DNA from: Psococerastis gibbosa
Lineage: Eukaryota; Arthropoda; Insecta; Psocodea; Psocidae
DNA length: 64,000 nucleotides
Direction: 5' to 3'
NCBI GenBank assembly: GCA_963971405.1
Contig: OZ020484.1
Coordinates: forward strand, 6,200,001-6,264,000
Shown: piece by piece, positions 1 through 12,200 of the stretch
Numbering within the stretch: position 1 is the first letter of the stretch
Layout of the letters: each line of letters starts with the position of its first letter
Notes under the pieces: model-generated
Seen by the model: only the letters and a program-made list of their open reading frames with translations
Databases searched by the model: none
What the model was told of the DNA's origin: nothing
Program-made: the position numbers and the translations under genes

Positions 1-2390
1 TCCGATAGCCTATCGTTCTCAAGTTATCGTAGACCTATTCATTCTCCGATAATACATCGATAAGCTCTGCATCTACCTACGATACCCTATCGTAGCTGCA
101 TCCTCGGGGGGGGGGGGGGGGGGGCAGTGGCAGCGCTGGCAGTATATATATATATATAGGGAGGATCTGGTACATATATATATGCACTCTGTATTAATAC
201 ACGCATATATATATATACATATACCTGGGCCCCCTAAATATATATACCTGGGCCCCCTAAATATATATATATCCAAACGCCGCCCTTCCTCGCCGCCTCC
301 CCTCTCTCCTCCAGATAGATGCACCACGTTGCAACACTGGGCGCCATCTACGCACGTCATTTCACCCTGCAGCCACCTGAAAGGAATACTTCAACAATAT
401 AATGCAATGTATAACTGTATATAAGATTAAAATGATGTAGCCTATAAACAGTATATTGGCCAATTGGGAACATAGTCAGTCAAAGCCTAAATACAATCAA
501 TAGGTATTGAACAACCAAATTAAGACTATTTTCAAGTCCAGCTTTTTGGCTTAAGCTAATAAAGAATTTCACGGGAAATATTCACTACAGGCTATAGCTA
601 TAGAAGCATTTTAGACACTAGACGAAATATTTCTCTTTATTTTAATGCGGATGCATTATAATTATGTGACCAATGTGTTCAATAACCAAATTTTATTGCC
701 GACTTCATTTTTAGAATACGCATAAGCTTAGGCCTATAGGTTTTTAGTAATAAATGTGTCCTTATTTTTTTCGTAACTCTAATATTTCAAGGCTACAAAA
801 GCCAAAAAATTCAATGAAACTCCATATTTGGAATACTCATATAAGGTATTTAGTAGTAAAAGTAATACTTATTTTTTTGTAACTAATATATTTACGACGC
901 TGTTCAATTTTTTAACTCTCCAAGCAACATGCAATCCGCGTGAGCCCAGCATCAGCACTGGGCACTGGGTATCCAGCGGCTCCGACCATCGCATGGACCC
1001 GATGGTTCACCCCCTGTCATCATAAGCCGGTTTACCCCGCTCCGCAGCATCACGCATTGTGTATACATTTTTTTATTATATGCATCCTATAGATCAGCTC
1101 ATAGCTCATATATACACAATATAACATATTATATTATCTTAAATGAAATTTATCCTTCATCCAGCATGACTTACATACAAAACACTTTATCAGGAAGAAC
1201 CCATTCTAATCGAAAATTTTCAAATCAAATCAAATCAGTTGTACAAAATAAAACCTCTTTCCCCATTTCTTTGACTTTTAAAGACAATTTCGTGACAACT
1301 TTACACGAATAGCAAAAATGAGGTTTGAATTTCTTTGGACGCCAACTGATGCATCCGTCCCAATATTTCTCTCAGTGAAGAACTGCAATAGGTCATGCCA
1401 CCAGCTAATCAAAATATCGGTATTCGACACATATAGCCAGTATTTTAAATTTCCATACGAAAGAGATCCATTACCAATTGGCAACAACCAAGCCCGAGCC
1501 GCATTCATTCCTCGCAGATTATTTTCAAGAATGTCAGTTGTAGGTTGACCGTACGAATGGTAAGATGCGCTTCTACAGTAACAATTCAGATAGTGATGCT
1601 CATAATGTCGCAACTCGCGATGCTCTCAACCCAAACTTGTTTGCTCCGTACAGTTTTTCATCCGAGCTTCGCTCATTGGCTAGCCTACCACTTACTTTAT
1701 CATACCAACTTCGAACATCTTCCCATAAAGACACGTTGATGCACACGAGACTCGTGATATTTATTTTGTCTCCCAGAAATTCCTATCCTTGCCCCATGTG
1801 GAGTAATACTGCTACATGTTTCGTCACACCTATTTCCTTAAGGAGGATCATTCTAAATTTTTGGAAAACACCATGGCGTGAGATCTAATAAATGAATTTC
1901 TCGTTCCGGCAAGTTCCTTCATTGGCAAGGCAAGAACCTTATTTGAAGACCTCCTATAATATACTGTATATACTGAAAATACACAGTTGATTTTCTTCCG
2001 TAAACTATGCTAATCTAACAATTTAATAAAGTATTTCTATGCGGATGCCAATGGCTAACCTCGCTCTCTTAGTCTCATAGCTAGTACCTACGGACATCTA
2101 TGCAGTGCATATTTTAACATGCACCTGTGCCGCCTAGTCGAGGTTAAGTGCCGCCTAGTGGCACATGTTAGTGCCGGTGGCAAATTGGCAAAAACGGCCA
2201 AGTTACAAGTTTTTGCAATAACAACGGAAGTATTCTAAAAGAAATAAATAATTTTTTGTAAAACTAATGCCGTATCGTCACTCGAACTATTAGTGCAGTT
2301 CGAATTTACGCGCTATTTCATATTACTTATTTTGGTAATTTCTTTTAAAAGTACGAGTAGGCCTAACTATAGCATGCGCTTAAGTTTGGC
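1..2390. other. Left edge, no gene recognised
   Basis: Begins with short CTATCG-rich imperfect repeats, a G run at about 107-124, a TA-rich stretch (145-270) with a duplicated CCTGGGCCCCC block, then AT-rich sequence. Both strands are open over 1.28-1.9 kb without recognisable product. A well-formed donor (AAA/GTAAGTGG) on the minus strand at about 1.70 kb could end a thioesterase exon, but I see no good acceptor. Confidence 0.4.
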
Positions 2391-2403
2391 AAGTTTTAAA
2401 TTC

Positions 2404-2705
2404 ATAACGAAACCTATTCATCAAGGCCGTAGGCAAGAGGGGGGGGGGGCTTATTGGCTAAGTCCCCCCCTCCACCGAAATGAAAAGTTGAGAATTAAAT
2501 AAATCTAGTATGGTAACACGAATATGTCTTCCTCTGTAAATTATAAACTTTACTGCTGTTAAAATCGTAAAACCCCAATATTTCTGGCCTATTTTTCAAA
2601 AAATTTCTATACTTCTGTTAAAATGCGTTTCAAAAACCTCACTATTTTGCACATACATTTTCACATTTATCCCGAGGGGAGACCCCCGGGCCCCCCTCTT
2701 TTGTT
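2404..2705 (+). repeat. MITE-like repeat with G/C runs (CCGTAGGCA type)
   Basis: Starts CAAGGCCGTAGGCAAG followed by a G run, contains CGTAAAACCCCAATATTTC, and ends in GGGGAGACCCCCGGG. A related copy lies in reverse at 19640-19978 and a more distant one at 16870-17310. The end resembles hAT-type termini, but no target duplication was seen. Confidence 0.55.
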
Positions 2706-3026
2706 AAATGCAATATTATTTCCATACAATCTAACCCGTCGTAATGATAATATTGCGATTTATGCCGCCCAGTGAAAACTCCTTAAAATATGCTCTGCAC
2801 TCATGTATTTATAGCCATGTGGTCTGGCGTATTTCGCTTTCTAGGGAACTGGAATATGAAACTCCACAAAAGAGGGAAGAGTTTTCCTCATGAGTCTGGG
2901 TATAACGCAAACAAATACGGGCCAGAACTATCAGCCGTCTAGTCACAGTGTTTCTAAGTAATTACTATTCAGTTGCAGTATATATTAGAACGGTAACCAT
3001 ATATTATAGTTATCTGTGTTAGTTAC

Positions 3027-3254
3027 CTCTGTGTCCTCCTGGCCGCTAAGAGCAGCAACTGTGTCGAGGATTGTCGATTTCCCGTCAAATGTACAGTAGG
3101 ATTGTTTTAGAATGTTTATCGGGTTGTCAACCAACAGAATGGAAGCTACTTTTCGCCTCTGCTCCAGCTGACGGGCGACTTCCATGGCCAGAACACATCC
3201 TGAAGATAACCCCACCAAATTGTAAACATTGCGGTCCACGACCTTCAATATTTC
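3027..3254 (-). CDS. FAS-like exon 21: thioesterase nucleophile segment (last exon seen)
   Basis: 76 codons, phase 0 on both sides, acceptor GTTATTTCCAG, donor GTAACT. NVYNLVGLSSGCVLAMEVAR aligns with [20 protein letters not shown]; the GxSxG nucleophile is intact (GLSSG). The following LLVD matches the LFLFDG strand, with Asn-Pro after the Asp. The remaining thioesterase, with the catalytic His, was not found to the left. Confidence 0.88.
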
Positions 3255-6200
3255 CTGGAAATAACATGAAACTGTGAAGCTGGAATCCTGTAGCAGTGTA
3301 GCCTATTCTTTGACAAGTCTCGGATAACCAATGAGTATACGAGAGCAACTACGAAGGAACGGCCATAAAATCCACCGAGTTTGGTCCGTTAATCAGGGCT
3401 AAATTCGCTACAGTGCTTACATCTTAATGGTTGCCCATGAGAAGGTCTTATACATTTACATAATACATTTACTGTGTGAACTTTCTTTCGAGGAGCCTCT
3501 TGGCATTTACTTAAATAGGAACAGGCCTAGTTCTTAACCGAAATTATAAAGGAGCTAGATCTTAACTTATTTCACGTACCTGTACTATGGTAGTGGCTAG
3601 GTGTAGTATTGACATGTTCTCATTATTTGGAATTTGGACTACGAAAGCTGGCGACAGCAATTCACGAGTCAATGATTTTGCTGACTCAATAGCATCACTC
3701 TCTACACCGGGGAATATGAAGACTGGCTGGCACTCTGGGGAGCATGTTTCCATCAAAAGCCCGGAATTAGACATTTCAATGAGCTTCAATTCGCTGGGTA
3801 GGCCGGCACCAAGTACACATATCGATTCTAAATTATTAGAAATCAATTCGCTTGTAGTCGAATCTGTGAACCGTGAATACATATCTGTGTTTTAAGAGTA
3901 GCAACTAATTCAATGTTACATTCGAAAGTCCCAACTTTGGTGTAAAAAATCACGAAATTATGTTTTTTTTCTCTTGGCCTATATGCCTCTCAATCCTCTC
4001 AATCGCACCTTTCACTGAAATACCGATTTAGAACCATATATTAAAGAAAACTGAACAGTATGTACTTACAACAAGTATCAGAGACCGCGTTATCTTCTAT
4101 AGAAAAGTAAAAGTGATCGCCAATACAGTTTGCCACTAAATCCAAATTTCTCACGAGTTGCTCTTTAGGTTTGTTCCATACTATACTACTACATGGTTTC
4201 TTCTGGTTAATATATTTCTTCATTCTTAAAGCGAACTCTCGATTGTGAGAGATAGCAATTACTTGGCTTGATTCTGCATTTAGAGCATCATTTATTATGT
4301 TAGCAAAAGGACTTGTTTCTTGATCAATCTGAAACATTCAATTTTAATTGGTAATGCTTTACGAGAGAACCGACCTTTGAATTTTGTCCTTCGTGAAATA
4401 GTGAGAAGCCGGTCATAGTCATGATGCCGCCACGGCGCCACCACCCCTGTCACTACAAGTATTGAGGTAGCCTGACCAAAATTATTAAGTTTAATATGCT
4501 GATTTTATAGATTCTATTCCATTTCCCAACTAACAAACCTAAACACGGTCTATCTTCAAAGCGTAATGGCCTGGCGCAGGAATAAATTATCCCCTTAATA
4601 CATGCGTTATCAATTTATTGCTTGATGCTTTTGTTGAATTGGTAGCCTAATCCCACACATGAACAATATTTACCTTTTATAATTCCCATTGTGTTGAGAT
4701 AAAATTATCACCAGACAATTAACTGAAAACTCATGACAACAAAATGTAGAGATATTTAGAAAACCTTACTAAATGAATGTAGAATGATGCATCTAGTCTA
4801 ATGGATTGGCGTTTTATGTCCGTTAAAAATGTTTTGACCGACGATTCTTCAATGACATGTAGACTAGCATTGGTTCGCAATGACAGCAGGTTTATCTTCT
4901 TTTTATATGTGCTGTCGTTGTTCAGAGATGAATTCAGCAAGTAAATGTTCTTTGCCCCACGCCTTGTCAACCACTCCGCTACATCAACATCAGCTCCTGT
5001 GGTATCACCTATAAAATGGGGATGTAATGTAAAGAATTTTGGAAAGTCTATTCAGGGGTATGGGTGCCCAAACCTTTACCGAAAATGTGCTGACAATCTA
5101 TTGATAAAAAAGGTACGTACTTTTCAACATGAGTAAAATTGGGTGTGATCATAATTACTATTATATATATCTTTTTTTTACTTGTTCAAATGGTAACAAA
5201 AATGTAGGCCAATAATTGTTAATAAGTGTGAAAGAAAAGTTATAAAAGAGAGTCAAGCGTTAGTTTGTCCGCTTTAATCGATGTTGCTATAATTTCCTCA
5301 TTGGAATTAAATCTTCCGCTTCAGCTGCTATACAAAATTGGCACAGAAATAAATTTCATAGTGGTATTCATGACGAGAATATTTTCTTAAGTTCTGTTAT
5401 CAGCTTACCAAAAACTGAGTATGATCCGTTTGCCTTTACTTTGAATGAGTGTTCCCTACTAAATTTGGCACCCAGGCGTTGTATATTATGGTTTTTGGCA
5501 AACGATGTAGGAGAAACACTATTGACGACTTTTAATGGCTGCACCACGCCATTTTTTAGCCCTTCATCCATCAGCTTCTTAACTTCTAATTTGTCTTCAA
5601 TATGCCAGTTGACTATATTGTTTACATCCATTGCAATTAGAGATACATAACGCAGGAATTGTGATGTGACTGAAACCAAAATTTAAGAACGTAATGAGAG
5701 ATTTCTGTGCGCTCTATGCGTTTGCGCTTCCATCACTATATTTGGTGACTTTATTAACCTAAGTTAAGACTGTTTTTGGATGGTTGACTCACTACACTTT
5801 TAAAACTGTAACACTTGAATATGCGGCCGACGGTTCAAAAATGTACTACGAGTACTTACACAAAGTGTAATTGTCCTGAATCTCCTTTCTTCCTAAATGG
5901 AATATTTTGGTGTATGGTGCAGGAAATGCAAACAAATCTTGAGCCACTCGACCGTCCAATGTGTTGTAAATTATGTTGGGAAAGTCGTTTAGAAGGTTAT
6001 CCCTCAGCCTTACAACGAAGTCTGCGTCCGAATGTAAGAACATATTTTCCGGTTTTAACTGAAATATAATTAGAAATGAACATTTTTTTGGAACTGGACC
6101 GCGTTCTACCCTTCTTGCCATAATATAGTACAAACGGCCTATTCTCTATAGCTTAGTAACCTAAAACAGCAGCAACCATTACCATCTACTAGCATCATCT

Positions 6201-9200
6201 ACAACTACAAGTAGATGGAAACAGGAGAGAAATATGAGTCAAAAACGCTATCGTCTTCCTAATGAAAAATTGAACCCCATTTCTTTTTCCTGGCTATAAA
6301 TCCAACTGGAACCAATGAGTGATTGGTTGTGATAGAGCACACCATCATTATCTTTCACACAAACGCTATCGATATTCTTAATATCGGCTTTCCCTATCAT
6401 CTTTACCTGATGGAAAATCGTCTGCAATTGGCTCATTTCGTCTTTGGATCCAACAGTTGCGAATACGTGTTTCGTTCGTGAGAGAGCAACCGCTAAAGCA
6501 GCTTGTCCAATCACACTGGTGGCATCAGTGACCAAAACACTATCGAAATGTTTAATGCCTCCTTGTGCTATTAAACAATGGTAGGCCTTAAAACAGAAAA
6601 AAATTATGTTGGCGGCTTTTGAAAATTAAAATAATTAGAGCTTCAGTTGCAGAGGCATCTCAAAAATGCGTATGGAAAACTACCATGTAAACAACTTAAA
6701 AAAAAAAGATATTATACGTTTGGACCTTTTTGAGTCATTTTGAGTCGTAGTTCTGTCATGCGGTCCTGTTGGTGCTATTGTGTTTCCCAGTATTGCTGCT
6801 ATTGAATAACTCTTTGACATAAAGTGCATGAACTTTCGGGTGGGCTCTCCATAATCCCAGCTTAGATGTACAGTACATAGTTGTTAGCAAGCGCGATATG
6901 ACACATCAGGTTGCACAACTGTACAATAGGCTATGCTTCATGTCAGTGGCGGCTCGCTAGGGCAGTGCCTCACCTAATTTTCAAATTAAGTGGATGAAAG
7001 AAGTTTGTGTTTTGAATTAACAAATGTAATCTAACTAAAACAATTGTGGAACTATATCTAACTGTACTTTTCGTAAATCGCAGGTGTCATCTCTCCGCAA
7101 ATTTTATCCCCAAGCCGCCATGGCTTCATTTTTTCCTCTCGACACACATATCATGGGCTTAAACTTCAAGTAGGTCGTTAATTACCATGACGTAAGCTTC
7201 TGCTAATTCGTCCTTATTATTGACTTTCCAAGACGCAGGGACTGTCCATGTGAGGCCATCACCACAGCTCATAGTCTCTCGTCCCATCGATGTAACCTAA
7301 TGTAACAGTTAACAATAAGTTAATATGAGTTTATGTAAGGCCCCAGTGAAGTGACCCACGAGGCACACAGTGCTCGGTTGCTTGTAAAGTTCAATTTCAT
7401 AGAAAATATTGATCTGTTATCGCTCATCTTTTAAGGGTCACTAAGGTTAAGAAGATATCTTCCACTGCAAAAATTCAGGCTGTGGCTGTCACTTATATCG
7501 ATCTGCCACCATCATAGTGTTGGTCGGCGTTGTTGCCCGTATAGCACAGATTGGCTCGAAACACGATCGTGATGCGCTCGGACCTGGAGCGTAATGTGAT
7601 CGGAATGAGAGCGCAAGCAGCTCGCGATTACTATCAAATTAGGAGTTATGACCGCTTTGTGCGCAGTTTCGCTCCTGTGCGGCCGAACCAGTTCCGCACC
7701 TTCGAGCCGATCGCGAGACGATTTCGCTCCTATCCTGATCACCTCCCGCTGCTGCATAATGTTACTGCGCTCCTATTGCGATCGTCTCATGCTTCTCTTC
7801 CGCGCCTTCTTTGATCATATTATGCTTCTATTATGAGTGACTCGCGATGCTATTTTAATCTTATTATGCTGCTATTATGAGCGACTTGCGATGCTATTTT
7901 AATCATATTATGCTGCTATTATGAGCGACTCTCGATGCTATTTTAATCATATTATGCTGCTAGTATGACCCTCTCATGACTGTAATGTGCACCTATTCTA
8001 ATCGCTTTCCGAGCCTGCCTTAATCTTGTCATGCAGATGGTAGGATTTTTAATTACTACAAAAAACTTTTATTGTAGAAAAATAGTTTTTATTACGGTAT
8101 GCAATAAGAAAGAAACAGATTACATAGCACTTTAATATTCAATACATACAAATAAATAGAACCCACTGAAATACTGAAATAAATCGTACTTACAGTACAA
8201 GTTCTTACTTAGCAGGCACGAGAAATACGCATGCCACAACAAATATTTCCGTAAATTTTTTTCTAACTTATTTTTTGACAATTAAATGTATACCAGTGAC
8301 GGTAAAACATAGGATCTAAATGAAAATGACACATGTTATACTTAAAACGTAAGGCTAAGGCTACTGACAATGATTCTCCCACTTCCAAATTTTCATTTTA
8401 GCCTATTTCAATTTAAATATTATTTGATTGGAAATATCAGCCCAGAGTGGAAATGAAATCATATTGAGCTTATTTGCTTTTTGAGTTCTATTTGAACTAC
8501 CGATTGAGATATCCACGTCATCATAGTGATGATAATATACTGTACAGTAGTCAGTAATATCATACAGTGCACTTAATATCAGAATAGTCTACTTGACAGT
8601 TCTTTCATTTCTTTATTACTATTTATAAAAGGTTAAATCGAGTACAAACAATTTAATGAATGTAGACCTATCATTGGTATATTGTAATATTTAAACATAA
8701 AATGTGCTTTACAAGCCAGCTTAATATTTCTTTTTCTTGTTTAGTATAATTAAGGCTGCATTGAAGAAAAAAAATGTAGATACAGTGAGCCTATGAGCTA
8801 TGAGCCTATGGCCCTCTCTTACACCCAACTATACATATCAACGACAGTTTAATTGCAATGTAGGTTAACAATAATAATAGGCCTACAATAAGTTTGTATT
8901 GTACATTTTACTGTCATTTTTCACCCATTTTAACCATCAAATTTAAATTCATGGGACCAAATCTTTCTTTTCCCTACTACTAAAAATGACGTTTTTATGA
9001 AAAAAATAATTTTAAGGGGGATAAAATAAATCTGATAGGTAATGTTTTAAAATAGATTTTCTAACATTGTCAAGTAGCCTCTTTGTTAACACTACCCTTA
9101 CTACTACTGTTTTTCTAATCATAAATATTCTTGAACTCCCCTTGTTTGCCATATATACTGTAAATAGTGCAAATATATATATATTCTTATAATTCTGCGG

Positions 9201-12200
9201 TATGTATATTGTAACCTAAAAAAATACTGAGCATAATCAAGGATAACAAGATATATATATGATATCATATATGCAGTATATCATCAGGCAAAGGTTGGTA
9301 GAAAGCATATCATACACCTTACAAAAATACACTCGTTCTGTGGCGGCTGCATAAAAGTCTGACACGATTGCATAGTCAATTTTTTTCAGGAGACGTGATA
9401 GGGTACCCAAAAACAGTCAACATTACATGTTAAAGAAAATGACATAGATTATACTGTTGGCTAAACATTATTAAAAACATTACTACAGCAAAAACTAGAT
9501 TTACCTAGGCCTATTCTACCGTGCTAAGCTTAACCTAACACCAACCATAAAAACGAATAAAACGTTTTTGTTAATCTGAATCATGGATTTGACACTACTT
9601 GAGGACTATTGGTTGGTAGAAATAGTTAGTTAGGGCACTTAAAGGGCCAGCCGGAGTCGGCCATATTCCATTTTTGGTTCAAACTTCAATTTATCATGAA
9701 CTATGGAATGCAGAACAATGAAAAAATGCAGAATCGCAAGAAGAATTTTTTCTCCTAATTTTGATATATAGTATGTGGCCCCCAATTCGCCACAGTTAAT
9801 GAACTCCTTCAACTTGAACTCCTGAGTGACCGTTATTTTTTGCGTATCAAGTTCACTAACTATAGCCGATCGGTATTGATAATTGCAACATACTATGTAT
9901 CAAAATTAGGAGAAAAAATTCTTCTTGTGTTTTTGTTTTTTGTTTGCGTTCCATATTACATGAGAAATTGAAGTTTGCACAGAAATGGAATATCGGTGAC
10001 TTCGGTTTGCTCTTAAATGAATTTTGTAAAATTTCCAGCTGTGAGACATGGACTGAACTCACTAACTTCCGATATTACCAATGATTTTTTAATGCAATGC
10101 CGAAGTAGAAGAGAATGCGCCAACTCAACGATAACCACGCTAAATGAGAAAAAAGCTCCTTGCATTAGTCATAATATCATTTTTATATTAATTAATAAAA
10201 GTTTTATTGGCAGGAGTTGGGTTTTAAATTACGATTGCTTCAATAATAATAAGCGGATTTACTTAATGGCTCAATTTTAAAACGCGAATGTACTCCCGGT
10301 CTCAAGCAAAAGGTGTCTCAGCGTTGTTTTTGATTCATAGCGTATTCTTTCAACATTAACACAATCTGATACTCAAGTTAGGGCCAACAAAAATTGTCAA
10401 ATGTGTCAGGAAATAAATTTATTTATGGCCTTCGGTTGCGCTATGGAAAAATGTGTCTACCCCATCGGAATAGGAAAATGCCAAAATATAATTTCGAAAA
10501 TATGTCTTTTAGCTTAGCACGGCAGTATTGGTCAGCTCTTACGTTATTGCGTTCACCTAATACACAAAGTAGACTATGCCGTTTTAGAAAGAAATAACAT
10601 TGTCTTTGATTTCATTATGAGCTCATTTTGGTCCTTTCCGCCCACTCTTACAATTAACCGATTTTAATGCATAATGTATGATATTATCATGATGCCATAG
10701 CATACAGTTATAAGCATGATCCACTGAACCATCACTGTGTAAAATTTATCAGTTTAAGACAAAAAAAAAAAAAGTTCTAAACCTTAATAATTTGACCCAC
10801 TTATTAACATAGAAAAAAAAGTACCTAGCAGGAAGATAAGTGAACTGTTTTAGATGGCCCAGTGCGCTACGGATAACAGTTTGTTCAAAATAAATTAGAG
10901 TAAACAGGTTACACAAAGAAATGGTGATGGCTGTATGTCCTCATTCCTCTTTAAAAAAAAACGTACAAAAATATTTCAGGCCAATTTGATCAAACAATTT
11001 CTCCAGGGGGCACCATTGGGCCCTCGTGTTTGCAGTTTTACGAATCTTGAATTTTTAGAAATTAAACCTAACGTTACTGCTTCAAAATGATTAAAAATCA
11101 GGTTTAACATGTGTATTAGTTACTTATACTTGGAACCTGACTACATGGGCTATAATTTTTTTTTCGTATAAGTACCTATTGTACTATTGACAGATCCCCC
11201 ATTCAAAATTCCTGGGCAAGGCATTGAATGTCTGCTTAATTGTATTCTACGGGGTAGTGGCTAGTTTATTCTAAGCTACTCAGAAGTCTCATACAATAAT
11301 ACTAAACTTGTTAAAAGTTAATACACCCTTCGGGTAATTGTTCATGGCTCAAATTTTATAGTTTCATTATATTATGCATTCGTTTACCGCATTGGGTCAT
11401 AACAATAATATTTTTTACAATTTCAGTAGTCCTATCCAATATTTTACTCAAAACTTTGGTCTTATAGTTTCTAAAATAAAATAGAAATAGCCGCAACTGA
11501 AATCTTTTGACGGTCCTATTCCACTTCGTCTCTCCACAGGTCCCATGGTGTTCCTTGCCGACTGAAGTTCTCCATTCTCGCTCTAAAATGACAATCGAAG
11601 TATCTGAAACAAATGCAATTCCAGCATTATCAATGTCAGTATAGCCTATTCCAATGGCCGTAAGCATTATACATAATAGCAAAGTTTCAAAAAGTTCACC
11701 TTAATTGTTAGCGGCGTCATTATGATGTAGACCTATTTATAAGGTTGCAATAAAATTAGATAAATCAAATTTCACTCCTTTTTTACACTCATAGCAAAAA
11801 TACACTAGCCTAGAGAATTTCACCTTTTTCGAAGTACAGTACTGTTCGTTGTGAAAAAAAAGTAAGACAGCGTCTATGGAAATGGCATACTAGCCAATAC
11901 TTTTTAATGTAATGACAATAAATACAGCCTTATTGGGATAATAGGGTGAGAGTAAGAATTTTGAATGTGTAAGCTTCTAAGCTATTATATCAATGAAAAT
12001 GCTAACATCGAAAATAGAACAAAATAATGGTGTAAGCAATTTATGAAGTTATACATAATAGCCACCTAATTAACTTTATGAAACTTAAATGTCACTCTTT
12101 TTATTTTGAAATACCTACTTTGGGCGGCCTATCTGAGGACTTGTTAATGCTACGCTCATCACTTACCCAGTAATGAATTCACTCTCTCGCTGGCAAGGTG

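Noticed and set aside
73-424. Small proteins encoded on both strands
   Set aside because: The frames consist of TA and G repeats translated into low-complexity Tyr/Ile and Gly/Pro runs.
1700-1790. Next thioesterase exon of the FAS-like gene
   Set aside because: The donor is good, but the only frame-compatible acceptor (AAGGATAG) has no pyrimidine tract and the translation does not match the family convincingly.
11356-11682. Enoyl reductase N-terminal exon
   Set aside because: YTDIDNAGIAF only weakly resembles the LNFRD region, the acceptor is poor and no donor fits the phase.
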